Assembly (NCBI GenBank): GCA_963693315.1
Contig: OY856188.1
Coordinates: 203,000,050 to 203,064,049 of the forward strand
DNA from: Diogma glabrata
Taxonomy: Eukaryota > Arthropoda > Insecta > Diptera > Cylindrotomidae
Reading direction: 5' to 3'
DNA: 64,000 nt
Shown here one piece after another: positions 10,701-22,504 of the stretch. Every line of letters begins with the position of its first letter. Position 1 is the first letter of the stretch. Under the pieces are notes generated by a model. The model searched no databases, was not told the origin of the DNA, and saw only the letters and a program-made list of their open reading frames with translations. Made by a program: the position numbers and the translations under genes.

Positions 10701-12611
10701 ACTAGCATGTTGATAATGCTATCACAGCTTCAAACTAAAAACAAAAATTAATAAAATAATATCAACAAACAAAAATCTAAATATTCGATTAAAAACAACT
10801 AAAATTAGAAATAATAATAATAATAAAAACATGAATAGAAAAAGACAAGGGAAAAAACCTTCCACACAATAGAAATAACGATAATCTACAACAAAAAAAA
10901 AACAAACGTAAAACATGTTATAACATGTATATAAATTTCATTGAATTTATGAAATGGAAATAATAATTTTCGATTTCGAAAAATTGTGACTTGAATAAAT
11001 CCAAGACACATCACGCTTTGATAATACGAAGTTTAAACTTTGAATCATAGATGTCATAAACAGTAACATTTGTAAAAATCTCAAAATTAAATTATTTTAT
11101 TGTTTGGAAAACCCTCTCAATCAATATGAAAATGAAATTAAAATACATTAATGTTATGAAATAACGATAGACAATTTTCTTAATACAATTTATTTTGCTC
11201 AGTTTTTTTTAATATCAAATCAAAATCGTAAAAATGAAGCAAAAAACGAATTACTTTTATGTTATAGGCAATAAAACGAACAAAAATAGCTTTACAATTT
11301 GACTTCAATTTCATTTTCATGATTTGTCTTAAATCTTTTGTTTTGTTTTTAGAAAGATAACAAAGTATGTATGTATGTAATGAAACTGAAACATTATCAA
11401 GGCAATGACTGATATTTTCTTAAATAATTGAGAGAAGCGAACCACTTCATTGGAGAAAAAATGAATAAATTTGTAGGTGAATTTAAGATCTGGATAATCA
11501 TCTATTTTTAGTTTTTAGGTACTTAGCATACTTTAAGAGCTTATTGGCGATTTTGGAAGATAAGTTTTGCAGCTCATTTTCAGCCAACTACAAACAAGGA
11601 ATCATTTTAATGTTCGTATTACCCTTGAAGAATTATAAAGTGTTGTTTCTTTAATTTATCCTACCTTACGTCAGCATGTCAGGATAGTTGTTTGGAGATT
11701 GATTGATTCTTTGTAACAGCTGCTGCGCCTTTTTTCATTGAAACGATCAGTCTAAATTGTGATTACTCCGGTTGTTTTCTTAATCTTTCGTCGTCGATGA
11801 TGTTACTGGTTGTATTTTGTAATCCATCTTGAAGTTTTTATTGATATTAACAAGCTCAACTGGAGTTACATTTTGTGATAGTGGAAGTACTAGTATACTT
11901 CGACGAAGTTGGTTTATTCTGTGCCAGATCAGAAGGTTCAGTACGGTTTCAGATGACATCTTCCATTATTTCTGAGTGTGAGTGGAAGAGTCATAGAGGC
12001 TTGATGTGATCATATGACATCAATTTTTGCAGTCGAGCTAAATTTTCTATTTGTCGAGATTTCAGAAATACAAATAACCGTTGAAATAAATAACTGTTAG
12101 GCACACCGCTCTTACTTGGTTCATTTTAACCCCTATCTATTACTTTTATTCTCATATAAACACGGCATCGGCTGTAGTTTTAACCGTTACCAAACAAAAA
12201 GAACTCATAAAAGCAATAAAATCCTGCAAAATATGCTTTCAAAAATGAACTGTGTTGATGCGACAGTAAAAGTAATAAAATTTCCTATTATTCGCAGAAA
12301 TTTAATTTGTTTTTCATTTTATTTTATTTTAACGAATAAAAATGAAAATTTATTTATTATTATTTTTTTATAGTATACAAATAATTTGGTTCTGATTTTA
12401 TTTTGTTTCTTCTTAGACAAAACGACAAGAAAAAATAAAAGTAGATTGAATAAAATACAAATAAAGATGGTCGTTAATCATAATGGCGGAGGTTGTATAC
12501 AAATTTTGATTTCCAGGGTAAAAGTAACTGCATTTTTGACTAAAAATAATATAAAAATATAATACTATTTATAATTCGGAGATATTAAACATATTTTTTA
12601 ATTTTATAGAC
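10701..12611. other. AT-rich stretch without recognised feature
   Basis: May include the 5' UTR of LINE-alpha near 10700-10960 (AAT-rich microsatellite at about 10805-10830). I see no coding frame with family motifs, and no paired terminal repeats. Confidence 0.45.
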
Positions 12612-13455
12612 AAATAGGGGTGACCAAAACCTTGTCAATTTCAACTCCACCAAAACACAGCTGTTGATTGTTTCCAGATTAAAGACCGAGTTCCCCAAAG
12701 ATATTTTATTTAGTATGTGTGATGAACCAATAGGTGAATGTAAAAACATTCGTTTATTGGGTGTCACAGTTTCAAATGACCTACTCTGGAACGATCATGT
12801 AATGGCGATGGCAAAAAGCGCGTCTAAAAAACTCGGCCTCCTAAATAGATGCAAAAAATTTTTCACTCCATACCAATTGCTCCATGTTTATAAGTCCTAT
12901 ATTCGTCCCTGTATGGAGTACTGCTGTCAAGTTTGGGGTGCTACCTCTGTTTCCATCTTGGCCCTCTTGGACTCTGTTCAAAAGCGAGCTATACGAATTG
13001 TAGGTGATCGAACTTTGACATCAAAACTTGATTCCCTACAACATCGTCGCACTGTTGCTGACCTCGTTGTTTTTTACAAATATCGTCATCAGCAGTGCTC
13101 AGATGAAATCAGCGGCATCATGCCTCAAACTTATTCTTACCCCCGTTCCACTCGGCAATCGGCTGCCGCAACCAGTGAAACGGTAAAGATCCCGCGCTGT
13201 CATACTGGCAGATCGCAGAGAGACTTCTTTGTCCGAACTGCGTACAAATGGAATAGTTTGCCGGAACACTTAGTCTCAGGTGGCTTCAACCCACAGATGT
13301 TTAAAAAAAGCGTTAATCTACACCTCAGAACGCCAGTTGTTGTGGGACCCAGGTCTAGACCTAGGTCTTAAAAGGTATTTATGTGTTGTTGTGACACATA
13401 TTCTAAACCCTATTACACAACACATTTTCTTAAAAAAAAAAAAAAAAAAAAATAG
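12612..13455 (+). mobile_element. LINE-beta copy 1: 5'-truncated, RT C-terminus plus 3' UTR and poly(A)
   Basis: Begins GGGGTGACCAAAACCTTGTC, matching the middle of ORF2 in the copy at 14970-18625, and ends in an A-run of 22 bases at about 13434-13455. The open frame 12664-13371 (235 codons) is the intact ORF2 C-terminus: WNDHVMAMAKSASKKLGLL, YKSYIRPCMEYCCQVWG, RAIRIVGD, FFVRTAYKWNSLPEHLVSGG. It keeps the reading frame across the two sites where the longer copy is broken. It is a typical 5'-truncated retrotransposition product, and lies in the opposite orientation to the long copy 1.5 kb away. Confidence 0.93.
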
Positions 13456-13740
13456 AAAAACAAAGAAATATAATTAACAAACTTTTATTAGACCAAAAAA
13501 GGATATTTCAGACATCAAATTACTATTTTTTTTGATTAAACATGTCATAGGAATGTTTGCTAAACTAAGCTACCAATATGATGTCTGAAATTTCCTTTAT
13601 TATTCCTTTTAAATTAAAGTAGGTTAACTAATTTGTTTTTATTTTTTTCAACCATTGAATATTTTAGCATTAATTTATTCATAGTTTTCCAGTTTATTAT
13701 TTTATGCTAAAAAAAATGTAATGTAATGTAAAAAAAAAAT
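13456..13740. other. Spacer with a small inverted repeat
   Basis: GATATTTCAGACATCAAA near 13503 pairs with TGATGTCTGAAATTTCC near 13579. It may be a small MITE; nothing else was seen. Confidence 0.4.
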
Positions 13741-14240
13741 GTTTCACTCCATACCAATTGCTCCAAGTCCTATATTCGTCCCTGTATGGAGCACTGTTGT
13801 CAAGTTGTTGTTTCTGCTGTTGTTTCTGTTTCCATCTTGGACTCTGTTCAAAAGCGGACTATAAGAATTGTGGGTGATCGAGATTTGACATCAACACTTG
13901 ATTCGCTACAACATCGTCGCACTGTTGTTGACCTCTTTGTTTTTTACCAATATCGTCATCAACAGTGCGCAGACGAAATCAGCAGTATCATGCCTTAAAC
14001 TTTTTCTTACCCCTGTTTCACACGGCAATCGACTAGCGCACCCAGTCAAACGGTTGAAATCTCGCGCTGTCATACTGGCAGATCGCAGAAAAACTTCTTT
14101 GTCCGAACTGCATACAGATGGAATAGTTTTGCCGGAATCCATAGTCTCTAAAAAAAGCGTTCATCAACACCTTAAAGCGCCTTGTTGTTGGACCTAGGTC
14201 TTAAAAGGTATTTATGTGTTGTTGTGACACATATTGTGTA
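13741..14240 (+). pseudogene. LINE-beta copy 2: short, more decayed 3' fragment
   Basis: Starts TTTCACTCCATACCAATTGC and follows copy 1 through MEHCCQV, DSVQKRTIRIVGD and SLQHRRTVVDL to the shared 3' UTR (TTAAAAGGTATTTATGTGTT). Short internal deletions, a TAA at about 13997 and other stops distinguish it; these include loss of the 'Tyr-Lys-Ser-Tyr' bases near 13767. It is clearly older than copy 1. No poly(A) tract remains. Confidence 0.88.
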
Positions 14241-14969
14241 AAAATAATAATACGTAAAAGAAATATTTTTTACTAATCCATTTATTTTTTTCGTTTTGTT
14301 CTTCCAATAAGGTAAATTAACTAACAGAGATACTTATCTTAAAATATTTGTATTTTAATTTGAAAAAATATTTGAAACAATATTTAAAGTATATTTTTAA
14401 ATATTGCATTTTAATTCAAAAGTGACAAAAGCACACAAACAGTGAATAATGTGGAAAACCATAATAACACGTATAGTTTCTAAATATATTTAGTTATTTA
14501 TACGGCTGTTTTGTTTGCAGTCGAGACTGTAAAATTATTTTTTACGTGATTACTAAAAGTGTTAAATAAACATTTCACATTTTTATGCCATCTAATACAA
14601 AGAAAATAATTGCAGAAGTGTTTTCCTATTCAAAAGAAACTTCTGTTTGTAAAATAAGTAAATCATTTTTAACAATTGTATTTATTTTATTTATTGTACT
14701 ACATATATAATTTTTATAATATTTTGAAAAGTTCATCTAATAATAAAATATTTGATATTTAACATAAAAAAAAAATCTTTTCGTTTATAACGCCATTTTT
14801 ATAATTTTCCTTCAGAACAAAAAAAACTGATTCCCGACAGTCATATGCACAACGAATTTTATCTTTAAAACAAAAAATAATGCATGTCCTAAACTTTCAC
14901 AAGTTGCTAGATATAAAATAAGCTTCAATTTAGTTAAAAAAAAAAGGTGTAGCGCCATCTTTTCTTTAA
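14241..14969. other. AT-rich spacer, nothing recognised
   Basis: No motif-bearing frame or paired repeat was found between the two oppositely oriented LINE-beta copies. Confidence 0.5.
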
Positions 14970-15044
14970 TTTTTTTTTTTTTTTAATAAAATGTGTTGTG
15001 TAATAGGGTTTAGAATATGTGTCACAACAACACATAAATACCTT

Positions 15045-18000
15045 TTAAGACCTAGGTCTAGACCTGGGTCCCACAACAACTGGCGTTCTAAGGTGTAGAT
15101 TAACGCTTTTTTTTAAACATCTGTGGGTTGAAGCCACCTGAGACTACGTGTTCCGGCAAACTATTCCATTTGTACGCAGTTCAGACAAAGAAGTCTCTCT
15201 GCGATCTGCCAGTATGACAGCGCGGGATCTTTACCGTTTCACCGGTTGCGGCAGTCGATTGCCGAGTGGAACGGGGGTAAGAAAAAGTTTGAGGCATGAT
15301 GCCGCTGATTTCATCTGAGCACTGCTGATGACGATATTTGTAAAAAACAACGAGGTCAGCAACAGTGCGACGATGTTGTAGGGAATCAAGTTTTGATGTC
15401 AAAGTTCGATCACCCACAATTCGTATAGCTCGCTTTTGAACAGAGTCCAAGAGGGCCAAGATGGAAACAGAGGCAGCCCCCAAACTTGACAACAGTACTC
15501 CATACAGGGACGAATATAGGACTTATAAACATGGAGCAATTGGTATGGAGTGAAAATTTTTTTGCATCTATTTAGGAGGCCGAGTTTTTTAGACGCGCTT
15601 TTTGCCATCGCCATTACATGATCGTTCCAGAGTAGGTCATTTGAAACTGTGACACCCAATAAACGAATGTTTTTACATTCACCTATTGGTTCATCACACA
15701 TACTAAATAAAATATCTTTAGGGAACTCGGTCTTTAATCTGGAAACAATCAACAGCTGTGTTTTGGTAGAGTTGAAATTGACAAGGTTTTGGTCACCCCA
15801 GTCGGCGACTTTATTCAGGTCTTTCTTCACGTTTATGGCAGCGTCTCTCCAGGCAGGATTAATTCGTTCGTGCATTTTACCTTTTGAAGGAAGGGGCTCG
15901 AACGACTTGTGCAGAGTACTATCATCTGCAAAACTATTTATTGGGTTGCTGGTGATTTTCAACAATTCGTTGATATAAAACAAAAATAGGGTTGGGGACA
16001 ATACTGAGCCTTGGGGTACATCAGCGTTAATTAGTTTAGACTCAGAAGAAAATCCGTCTAAGGTTACCGAAATGTATCGGTTGGATAGAAAATTTTGAAT
16101 CAGCTTCACAACATTGGGATGAAAACCGTACGCAACGAGCTTGTTGATTAAGTTGGCATGCCAGACTCGATCGAATGCCTTGGAGATGTCTAAAGCGATA
16201 ACGTATGTTTCACCACCTTTATCAAGTATGCTGTTCCAACAATGCGCTATATAGTTTAATAGATCGGTAGTTGATCTTTTGTTTCGAAAACCGTATTGGC
16301 TGTCGGATATTAAATGATTTTCTTCCAGAAATTTTGAAATATGTGTATTAATATAATGCTCGTAGACTTTGGATAGGACCGATAGTAAAGCTATTGGCCT
16401 ATAATTTGAGATATCGGATTTTGGTCCCTTTTTGGGGACGGGCTGGACATTTGCCAACTTCCAGCACGAGGGAAATATACCAGATTTGTAGGATTGGTAG
16501 AATATTTTAGTTAAAGTTGGTGCAAGTTCTTTGGAAAAGGTTTTTAAAATAATGGGTGGAATATTGTCAATTCCTGAGGCTTTGTTGATGTTTAACCCCT
16601 TTAAAAGTTTAGCGACTATTTTGGGTTTGAAGTGAAGTTCATTCATATTAACTCCTGAAGACTGGATTTGGGGTATTTCTTTAGGAGTTTCCAAAACAGT
16701 AGAGTTCAGAGCAAAGCGTTCAGCGAACAAGTTAGCTTTTCTTGCGGGATCATTGACGATTAAATCACCATCAATAATAGGGGGAATAGAAAATTTTGTA
16801 CCAAAATTTAAAGAATTAATGGCACTGTAAAAACTTTTGTCAGAAACAGACATAGACGTAAGTTTTGAGGCTTTCGCTTTGTCAATTTCAGACTTTTCGT
16901 TTGAGATAATAAGGTTAGATATTTTGTTGGCCTTTAGATATTGGGATCGATTAGTGGGAGTTTTGTTATGAATCCAAATATTAAATGATCTACGTTTGTT
17001 TCTAAGTGCCGTTTTGGCAGCTTTCGAATACAAGTATTTTTGTTTGGGTTTTACTATGGAGAAAGGGACAAATTTATTGATAGCAAATTGGATGGTTTCT
17101 GTAAAGTTTTGAGCAGAAACATTTACATTGTCAGTGTAAAAACAATGACGGTCGAAAGGGAAACCATGGAAAAAATTTTTGAAGACCACTCTTATCCATT
17201 TTTGAGTAGTGAAATATTTTACGGGGTTTGGCAGCTGCAGTTTTAAGTAAATCAGTTTTGATAACTGATGAGATTAAATAATGATCAGAATTTCCAATAC
17301 TACTTTTCGCGACATCGACACTCGTAATATCTGGCATTGTGGTAAGATAGAGATCTAAAAGAAAAGTATTATCACCGCCATTACGAGGAGTGAATGTCGG
17401 GCTTTTAACAATTTGGAATAGGCCCTGAGATGCAGCAAAAATTTCTGCCAGTTTTCCACTATTGTCAACATCGTCGGTCGATTTGGAGAATGCCAACCAT
17501 GATTTTTTGTGGACGTTGAAGTCACCGGTAACGATAACTTCACAATTAGGGGACTTTGCTCTAATCTCGTCCACAATTTTTGTCAGTATATAAAAAAAGT
17601 TTGGGTTACGTTTGTTGGGGGACCGGTATAAAGCTATTGTAAAAAAAGTCATTTCTGGAAGACAAATCTTTAAAACCATTGTATTGAAGCCGTCACCGTG
17701 TAGTTCAAAATTTGGAAAGCGCGTGTACGCAACACTCTCATGAATGAATGCGCATACGCCCTGATGGAGTTTGAAAGCTGATTCGAGCCTATATTTGGAA
17801 TTAAGCGATTCTATAAAGAGAAAATTTTCAGAAACTTGTGTTTCTGTAAGGAATAGAATGTTCGGTTTGTCGTGCTCAAGATGATGTTGCACGTGGTCAT
17901 GGTTAGCGTTTAATCCGCAGATGTTTTGAACATGTATTTTAAAGTTTTTTATTGAATCATATATGTTTTGTCCCTGCAAATTCCGTGGACGTGCCGCTTT

Positions 18001-18084
18001 ATGGGCGGGTGGATTGCGCAAATTTGCATTACCACTTGCAGACTTATTTTTTTTCGGTTGTACTGCCATATATATATATATCAA
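15045..18084 (-). pseudogene. LINE-beta ORF2 protein: APE endonuclease + reverse transcriptase (three disabling changes)
   Basis: The endonuclease part (18084-17140) shows HVQNICGLNANHDHV, NILFLTETQV, IALYRSPN, EVIVTGDFNVHKKSW and SSIGNSDHYLISS, the catalytic N-E-Y-D-N-H set. The RT part shows LNINKASGIDNIPP, ANVQPVPKKGPKSDISNYRP, YVIALDISKAFDRVWHANL, DVPQGSVLSPTLF and NSFADDSTLH (FADD catalytic box). Breaks: a frame change at about 17150 between the domains; a one-base deletion near 15480 (TGGGGTGCT in copy 1, TGGGGGCT here); and a nonsense change near 15182 (TGA for CGA in FFVRTAY). An intact protein would be about 1010 residues. It would nick DNA and prime reverse transcription in the nucleus. 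Confidence 0.95.
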
Positions 18085-18483
18085 AAGGGTTTTATTTTAT
18101 TTTTTTATGTTTTATTTTAAAATGGATAACTAAGTAAAAAGTCCTATCATACAACAAAATATGACATATGCCAATATTTCATGATAAGATGAAGAAATAA
18201 TAACAAAATAATAAGTGAAAAACAAATTGTGAGAAATTTGCAGAAAACAAAACAAAACTAAATGCCAATAATCCAGCTGATGCAGCGCACCCCAGACGCA
18301 CCGCTCACCACCTCAATCGAGGCACAAAGTCCACACATAACTACGTGTTGGTCCGATTTCTCGGAAGAGTTAATGAGCGGTACCGCTACGGAACGCTGCC
18401 CAGCTAAGACTGGAAGTGCTGCCGTTGACTAATTAAAGTTCGTCCGCCAGCACCCTAAGATATCATCTTGGCTAATGATATCT

Positions 18484-18545
18484 CCTGCCATTGCCAGTGG
18501 TATGTGATATCTCACGCTAGCTCATATGTCAATGGCAGGGACTGG
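18484..18545 (-). ncRNA. Candidate pseudoknot in the LINE-beta 5' UTR
   Basis: On the minus strand, CCAGT (18545-18541) and CCTGCCATTG (18539-18530) are followed by ACTGG (18498-18494) and CAATGGCAGG (18493-18484). This gives the order 1-2-1'-2' of an H-type pseudoknot. In the copy at 22560-22620 the helices become TAGT/ACTA and CTGCTATTG/CAATAGCAG, so both strands have changed together. The copy at 35881-35941 keeps CCAG/CTGG but has one C-A mismatch in helix 2. It is a structure inferred from pairing in three copies; the function is unknown. Confidence 0.5.
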
Positions 18546-18625
18546 AGTACGCAGGGTAGTCAGACCCGTAGATCAACATTGATCATAACGATCAAAATCG
18601 ATCCCTCCTGCGGGAACACCGTTTT

Positions 18626-18977
18626 TTTCTTATGTTACACCGTTAAAAATTATTTCAAAAAATTAACAGTGTACATTTTTAAAAACTTTGTTCTAATACC
18701 TATTCAACGACATATCATTTATGAAAATCGATTCAGTAGTTTTTTTACAATCGCTCGTCAAAATGCACTCACATCACAAAATAACAAAAAATTGAGGGTC
18801 ACCCTGTGAAGATCGAAAAAAAAATTCTAAGAGAACTTGTATTTTTTATTTATGAAAGACTATCTATAAACAAAAAATAATCAAAATTAAAAGGGGTCAA
18901 GTCAAAATTTCCCACAAATTTGCTGAACTTGCGTGAAATTGCTCTTATATATAGGGAATTTTGGTTTTGGACTAAGA
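18626..18977. other. Unassigned spacer
   Basis: AT-rich, with no motif-bearing frame. A frame at 18468-18809 spans the LINE-beta 5' UTR and this spacer and is not credible as a gene. Confidence 0.5.
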
Positions 18978-19215
18978 CTGCATTCCAATTGATGCTAAAT
19001 TGTACTAAACGTGCTAAATCAATTTAGTCAACTATTTTATTTGACTAAATCAATATTTTGTTTCTAAATAATTTGGAAGAAATTCATACGTTAAATAATA
19101 TCTGACAACTTGATTATTAATTAGAAATATTAATTGGAATTAAAATTTGGTAATTTTGTAAAACTAAATTTAGATTTAGCAGCTTAGTACAATTTAGCAG
19201 CTAATTGGAACCCAG
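18978..19215. mobile_element. Small MITE, 238 bp, ~55-bp terminal inverted repeats
   Basis: Left end CTGCATTCCAATTGATGCTA and reverse-complemented right end CTGGGTTCCAATTAGCTGCT agree over about 55 bp with few mismatches. They include a shared GCTAAATTGTACTAA. It is non-coding. A clean target duplication was not seen, so the superfamily is open. Confidence 0.8.
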
Positions 19216-19326
19216 TGTTAGAGTATATATAGATATAGAGCAGGAAAATGTAGTAATTAAAAAAATGGTTTTCATTGAAAAAACATTTCTTTATACAATG
19301 AGATGATTGACATTGAATATCAACAG

Positions 19327-19740
19327 CTATTTTGGAGTATTCGGGTTCATAATTATACTAACAGCTAAACGTAAGCAGTCATTAAGATGATTTTCAGTCA
19401 TACGTGAATGGTATTTAGATTTTGCATAATTCATTCGAGAGAATGACGATTCATATGGAAATGTTGACCCAAAACATTAATGCATTCTAAGATAGAAATC
19501 TTTTAAAAGTGGATATTTTTCAATGAAAATATTGTTCCATATATCAAATTTATCACGCGATTTCAAGCCAATGTCGCTTTGTAATGTTTGTTTTTCCGAT
19601 TATAGTAGAGCCCCATCCATATTTTTATACTTATTTTGCAAAATTGTGAAGTTAAAAATGAAGTAATTGGAGTCTACAAATCTTTGTTTAAATTTCAGGA
19701 AAATGCTTTCCAAAATTTTACTAAATTGTTTGTAATCACA
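19327..19740 (-). pseudogene. hAT transposase C-terminal relic (GTF2IRD2/ZMYM-like group)
   Basis: The minus strand reads ESIFLKFKQRFVDSNYF, LKSRDKFDIWNNIF and KYPLLKDFYLRMH, a stop, then FGSTFPYESSFSRMNYAKS followed by KYHSRMTENHLNDCLRLA before TAG at 19327-19329. The block 'FGS-T-(Y/F)-E-S-F-S-R-M-x-x-x-K-S-K-Y-R-S-R-x-x-x-x-H-L-x-x-C-L-R' is the C-terminal dimerisation region of this hAT branch. One in-frame stop and an unclear upstream limit show decay. No terminal repeats were linked to it. Confidence 0.75.
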
Positions 19741-20769
19741 CATTTCCATATTTGACTTCTGTTGAATTCGAAAAATGAAATTTAATCTTCCAATACCTAG
19801 TATTTTTCAACTGTTCTTATTAGTCGAGAAAACTATTCAGAAAACCTTTACATTTAGCTAAACGATTCTTTTCAATAACTACAACTGAAACAACCTAATA
19901 TTTGCCAACCCAAACATTCCTATTGAGCATGCAATAACCTGACATATTCCAACTGTTTCTATTATTTGAAAGTAGCTGAATCTGGATTCACTCAGAAACA
20001 TGCTCTTCAATTGACGACCTTACAGCGAAAGGAGGGCATATCTAAATTTTAGACGTTGCTCTTTGTTTCTAGTCAAAAATGTTTCCCATAATATGTTTGT
20101 TAAAATTTAAGTAGCAAAATCTATGAAAATCATTCTTTTAACTTACTTGAAGATATTTTTGACATACTTATAATTTAATTATCAAGCACCTTGTTTCACC
20201 TACAGATGCCAACCATCAACGTGATCCCACATTCAAAGCTACTAATTTTTATCACTCAAAATATACATTTTTAAGCTAAATAATATATGCGTTCCTTTGG
20301 AACAAAATACCTGTTCAAAGCAGCATTTGAGTAGTTCACAAATTGAACGCCGAAAATTTTAAATGTTTTCAAATAGTCTCACAATTTTATTATAATCAAA
20401 AACTTTTATTTTAGGCTGATATTTAGATTTGACTGGTCCATTTTATTATTAAGAATACCAAAACAAATTTATAGCCGATCTAAATAAAATTGAAAAATAA
20501 ACTGCTTTTCAATTAAACAACTTGTTCGAGGTATAGAGTAGATCAAAGCAAATTTAAGTAAGTTTGATCTTCAATGGAACGGGCCTATTATGCAACACTT
20601 TTTTTTGGCGCACTTAAAAATTTTTTGATACACGTTCTGTGCAGTTATCGAATCCATCGCCGTTTGGCCTCTTCGCATTAACAAAACATATAGTTAACTC
20701 TCGTTACCTTTAATTTTTATTTACGGTTGATAAACATACAAGCTGCATCGTTTTTTGCACCCATTAGGA
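19741..20769. other. AT-rich, probably decayed transposon sequence
   Basis: Lies between the hAT relic and the Helitron relic and may hold eroded parts of either. No frame with family motifs could be read. Confidence 0.4.
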
Positions 20770-21538
20770 CCTCACACTTGCAGATGTAGTGCTGAGTTCT
20801 TTTCTCTGATAAAATTCGTCAATTATTCGCTATGTTATTGATCACATGTTTTCCGTCCGAAGCTTCTGCTCTCTAGAATAAATATAAAGATTCGATGAGT
20901 GAAAACATTCTAGATCGCATTCGGGTTGCTGATTATGATCCCAACATCGACTTTTTGCCTGAAATATACAACGAGGCATTAATAAAAATTGAGGATATTT
21001 GTATTCTCATTTCAAATATGCCACTAATTCATTTTGGAATGTCCTTGCCAAACCGCCCAGCAAGAGAAATCATTAACAGCGAGGTTCAACGTGAACAACA
21101 GTACGATACAACCTCTTTGGCTACTTATGTTGCTAATAATCAGCAACTGCAAACTGTTGCGCAAAAAATATATATGAACAAATTCGTTTGTCAATTACAG
21201 CACAGCAAGGTGGATTTTTAATTTTGGACGGAGAAGGCCACTGGCAAAACATTCCTCATCTCAATGATACTTGCCCGCATTCGATCAAAAAATCATATTG
21301 CGTTGGCAATTGCTTCATCAGGCACTACAACAACCTTGATTGATGATTTGTGAACTGGGCATTCAGCACTCAAGTTACCATTGAATATTCACACAAAACA
21401 TTCACTTCAGGCATGGTTGAAGTTTTGAAAAAATGCAAAATTATCATGCAATGAATGCCTTATGGGCTATAAGAATTAAGAATGGAAAATGTCAATAATA
21501 ATACCAGACTTTTTGGTGGTGTTCTACTGCTGCTGGCC
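20770..21538 (+). pseudogene. Helitron PIF1-like helicase relic, N-terminal part
   Basis: The plus strand reads RQLFAMLLITCFPSEASAL, a TAG in place of the expected Trp, then NKYKDSMSENILDRIR. Next come EIYNEALIKIEDICILIS, LATYVANNQQLQTVAQKIY, a damaged Walker A (GEG-TGKTFLI; two bases missing near 21231), ALAIASSGTTTTLID, and RLFGGVLLLL at the end. This order belongs to the helicase of animal Helitrons, which unwinds DNA during rolling-circle transposition. The open frame 20895-21221 is only one piece. The gene is interrupted by the MITE at 21539-22206 and continues at 22207. Confidence 0.88.
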
Positions 21539-22206
21539 ACACAGTTAAACAAAAATTGAATATGTAATGCAAATTGCTACACATATAGGTCCTACGGAAG
21601 TTTCCATTACAAAACAATACAAAGCTTGCTATATAATGTTAAACTAATGCTCTTTGCATCAATATTTAACAAAGTACTTGGAGTACAATAAAAAAGCTTG
21701 TTGTTTAAAAATGTCTGTTATTTGCATTAAATAAATTACGCGCAACATTTTTTTAGTGTGACATTTTAATGCAAATTACATCATAATTTCGAGATACTTT
21801 GATTATTACGCACCTGCCTAGATTAATCAAATTAAAATAAAAAAATTACAACGGAAAAAATTAAAACATACATACCACCTTAATCACTATTATTATAGAC
21901 TTTCAGCTGAGGAGCGATAACTAAAACATACATGAAACGATTTTAACTATATATTTCTAAAATGGATAATACTCTAGTGAATGTTGAAATTTCATTAATG
22001 TATTAAATTGTAGCAAGGTGCATTAAAACTTCTAGTTGTTCTATAGAAATAAATTATGATGCAAGAGTTGTTTTAAATTTTATAGAAATGCATTGAAATT
22101 AGGCTTAATGCAACATTTACTTTACAATTCAATAATAACCTGCAACGCATAGCTCCTATTGCAAGACTTGCTTTAAATATTACAGTTATTTTTTCAACTG
22201 TGCAGT
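21539..22206. mobile_element. MITE inserted in the Helitron helicase
   Basis: The Helitron frame is open up to ...GGVLLLLA and resumes as DFRQTLPVIPRATYA, so the insert is bounded by the coding sequence. The ends are CACAGTTAAACAAAAATTG and (complement) CACAGTTGAAAAAATAAC. The block 21899-21985 resembles the complement of 8350-8440 in the gypsy-resident MITE. The duplication is short (perhaps CA) and not firmly defined. Confidence 0.78.
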
Positions 22207-22500
22207 GATTTCAGACAGACATTACCGGTCATTCCACGTGCCACATATGCGTATTAACATATGGATTAACGTGTGCTTTAAAGAATCATACCTATAGCGA
22301 ACAATTGCTCAAAATTGGCAACGGAAAAATGAATTTGCATGAAAATACACAATGCATCCGATACGCAGACAATTTTTGCAAAACTGTGGCTACCAAAGAT
22401 GCAAAAGATGAAATTTGATTGAAAGTATATTTTCAAATTTATAAGCTCATTACACTTATCATGCGTAGCTACGTGAGCGAGCTATGTGGGCCGCAAAGAA
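22207..22500 (+). pseudogene. Helitron helicase relic, continuation
   Basis: Starts DFRQTLPVIPRATYA, the DEAD-like helicase motif region that follows GGALLLLSG in Helitrons. It continues in broken frames with KIGNGKMNLHENTQCI, YADNFCKTVATKDA and finally LRERAMWAAKN, which corresponds to the 'ERAILAPKN' block of the family. Stops and frame changes throughout make it clearly dead. No Helitron 3' hairpin with CTRR end was found. Confidence 0.85.
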
Positions 22501-22504
22501 TATA

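Larger units (their letters stand above)
14970..18625 (-). mobile_element. LINE-beta, near full-length copy
   Basis: In minus orientation it has a 5' UTR of roughly 540 bp (18625-18085), one long ORF with endonuclease and reverse transcriptase (18084-15045), a short 3' UTR containing GTGTTGTTGTGACACATAT, and a poly(A) tract read as T-run at 14971-14985. No upstream gag-like ORF1 is visible between the 5' UTR and the endonuclease, so this looks like a single-ORF LINE. The 5' limit is set by the end of similarity among three copies (18620, 22690, 36045). Target duplications were not identified. Confidence 0.9.

Noticed and set aside
18484..18620. HDV-like ribozyme at the LINE-beta 5' end
   Set aside because: The order of helices has some similarity, but I could not place a 7-bp P1 at the element's first base, a P3/P1.1 core or a catalytic C. 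I keep only the simpler pseudoknot claim.
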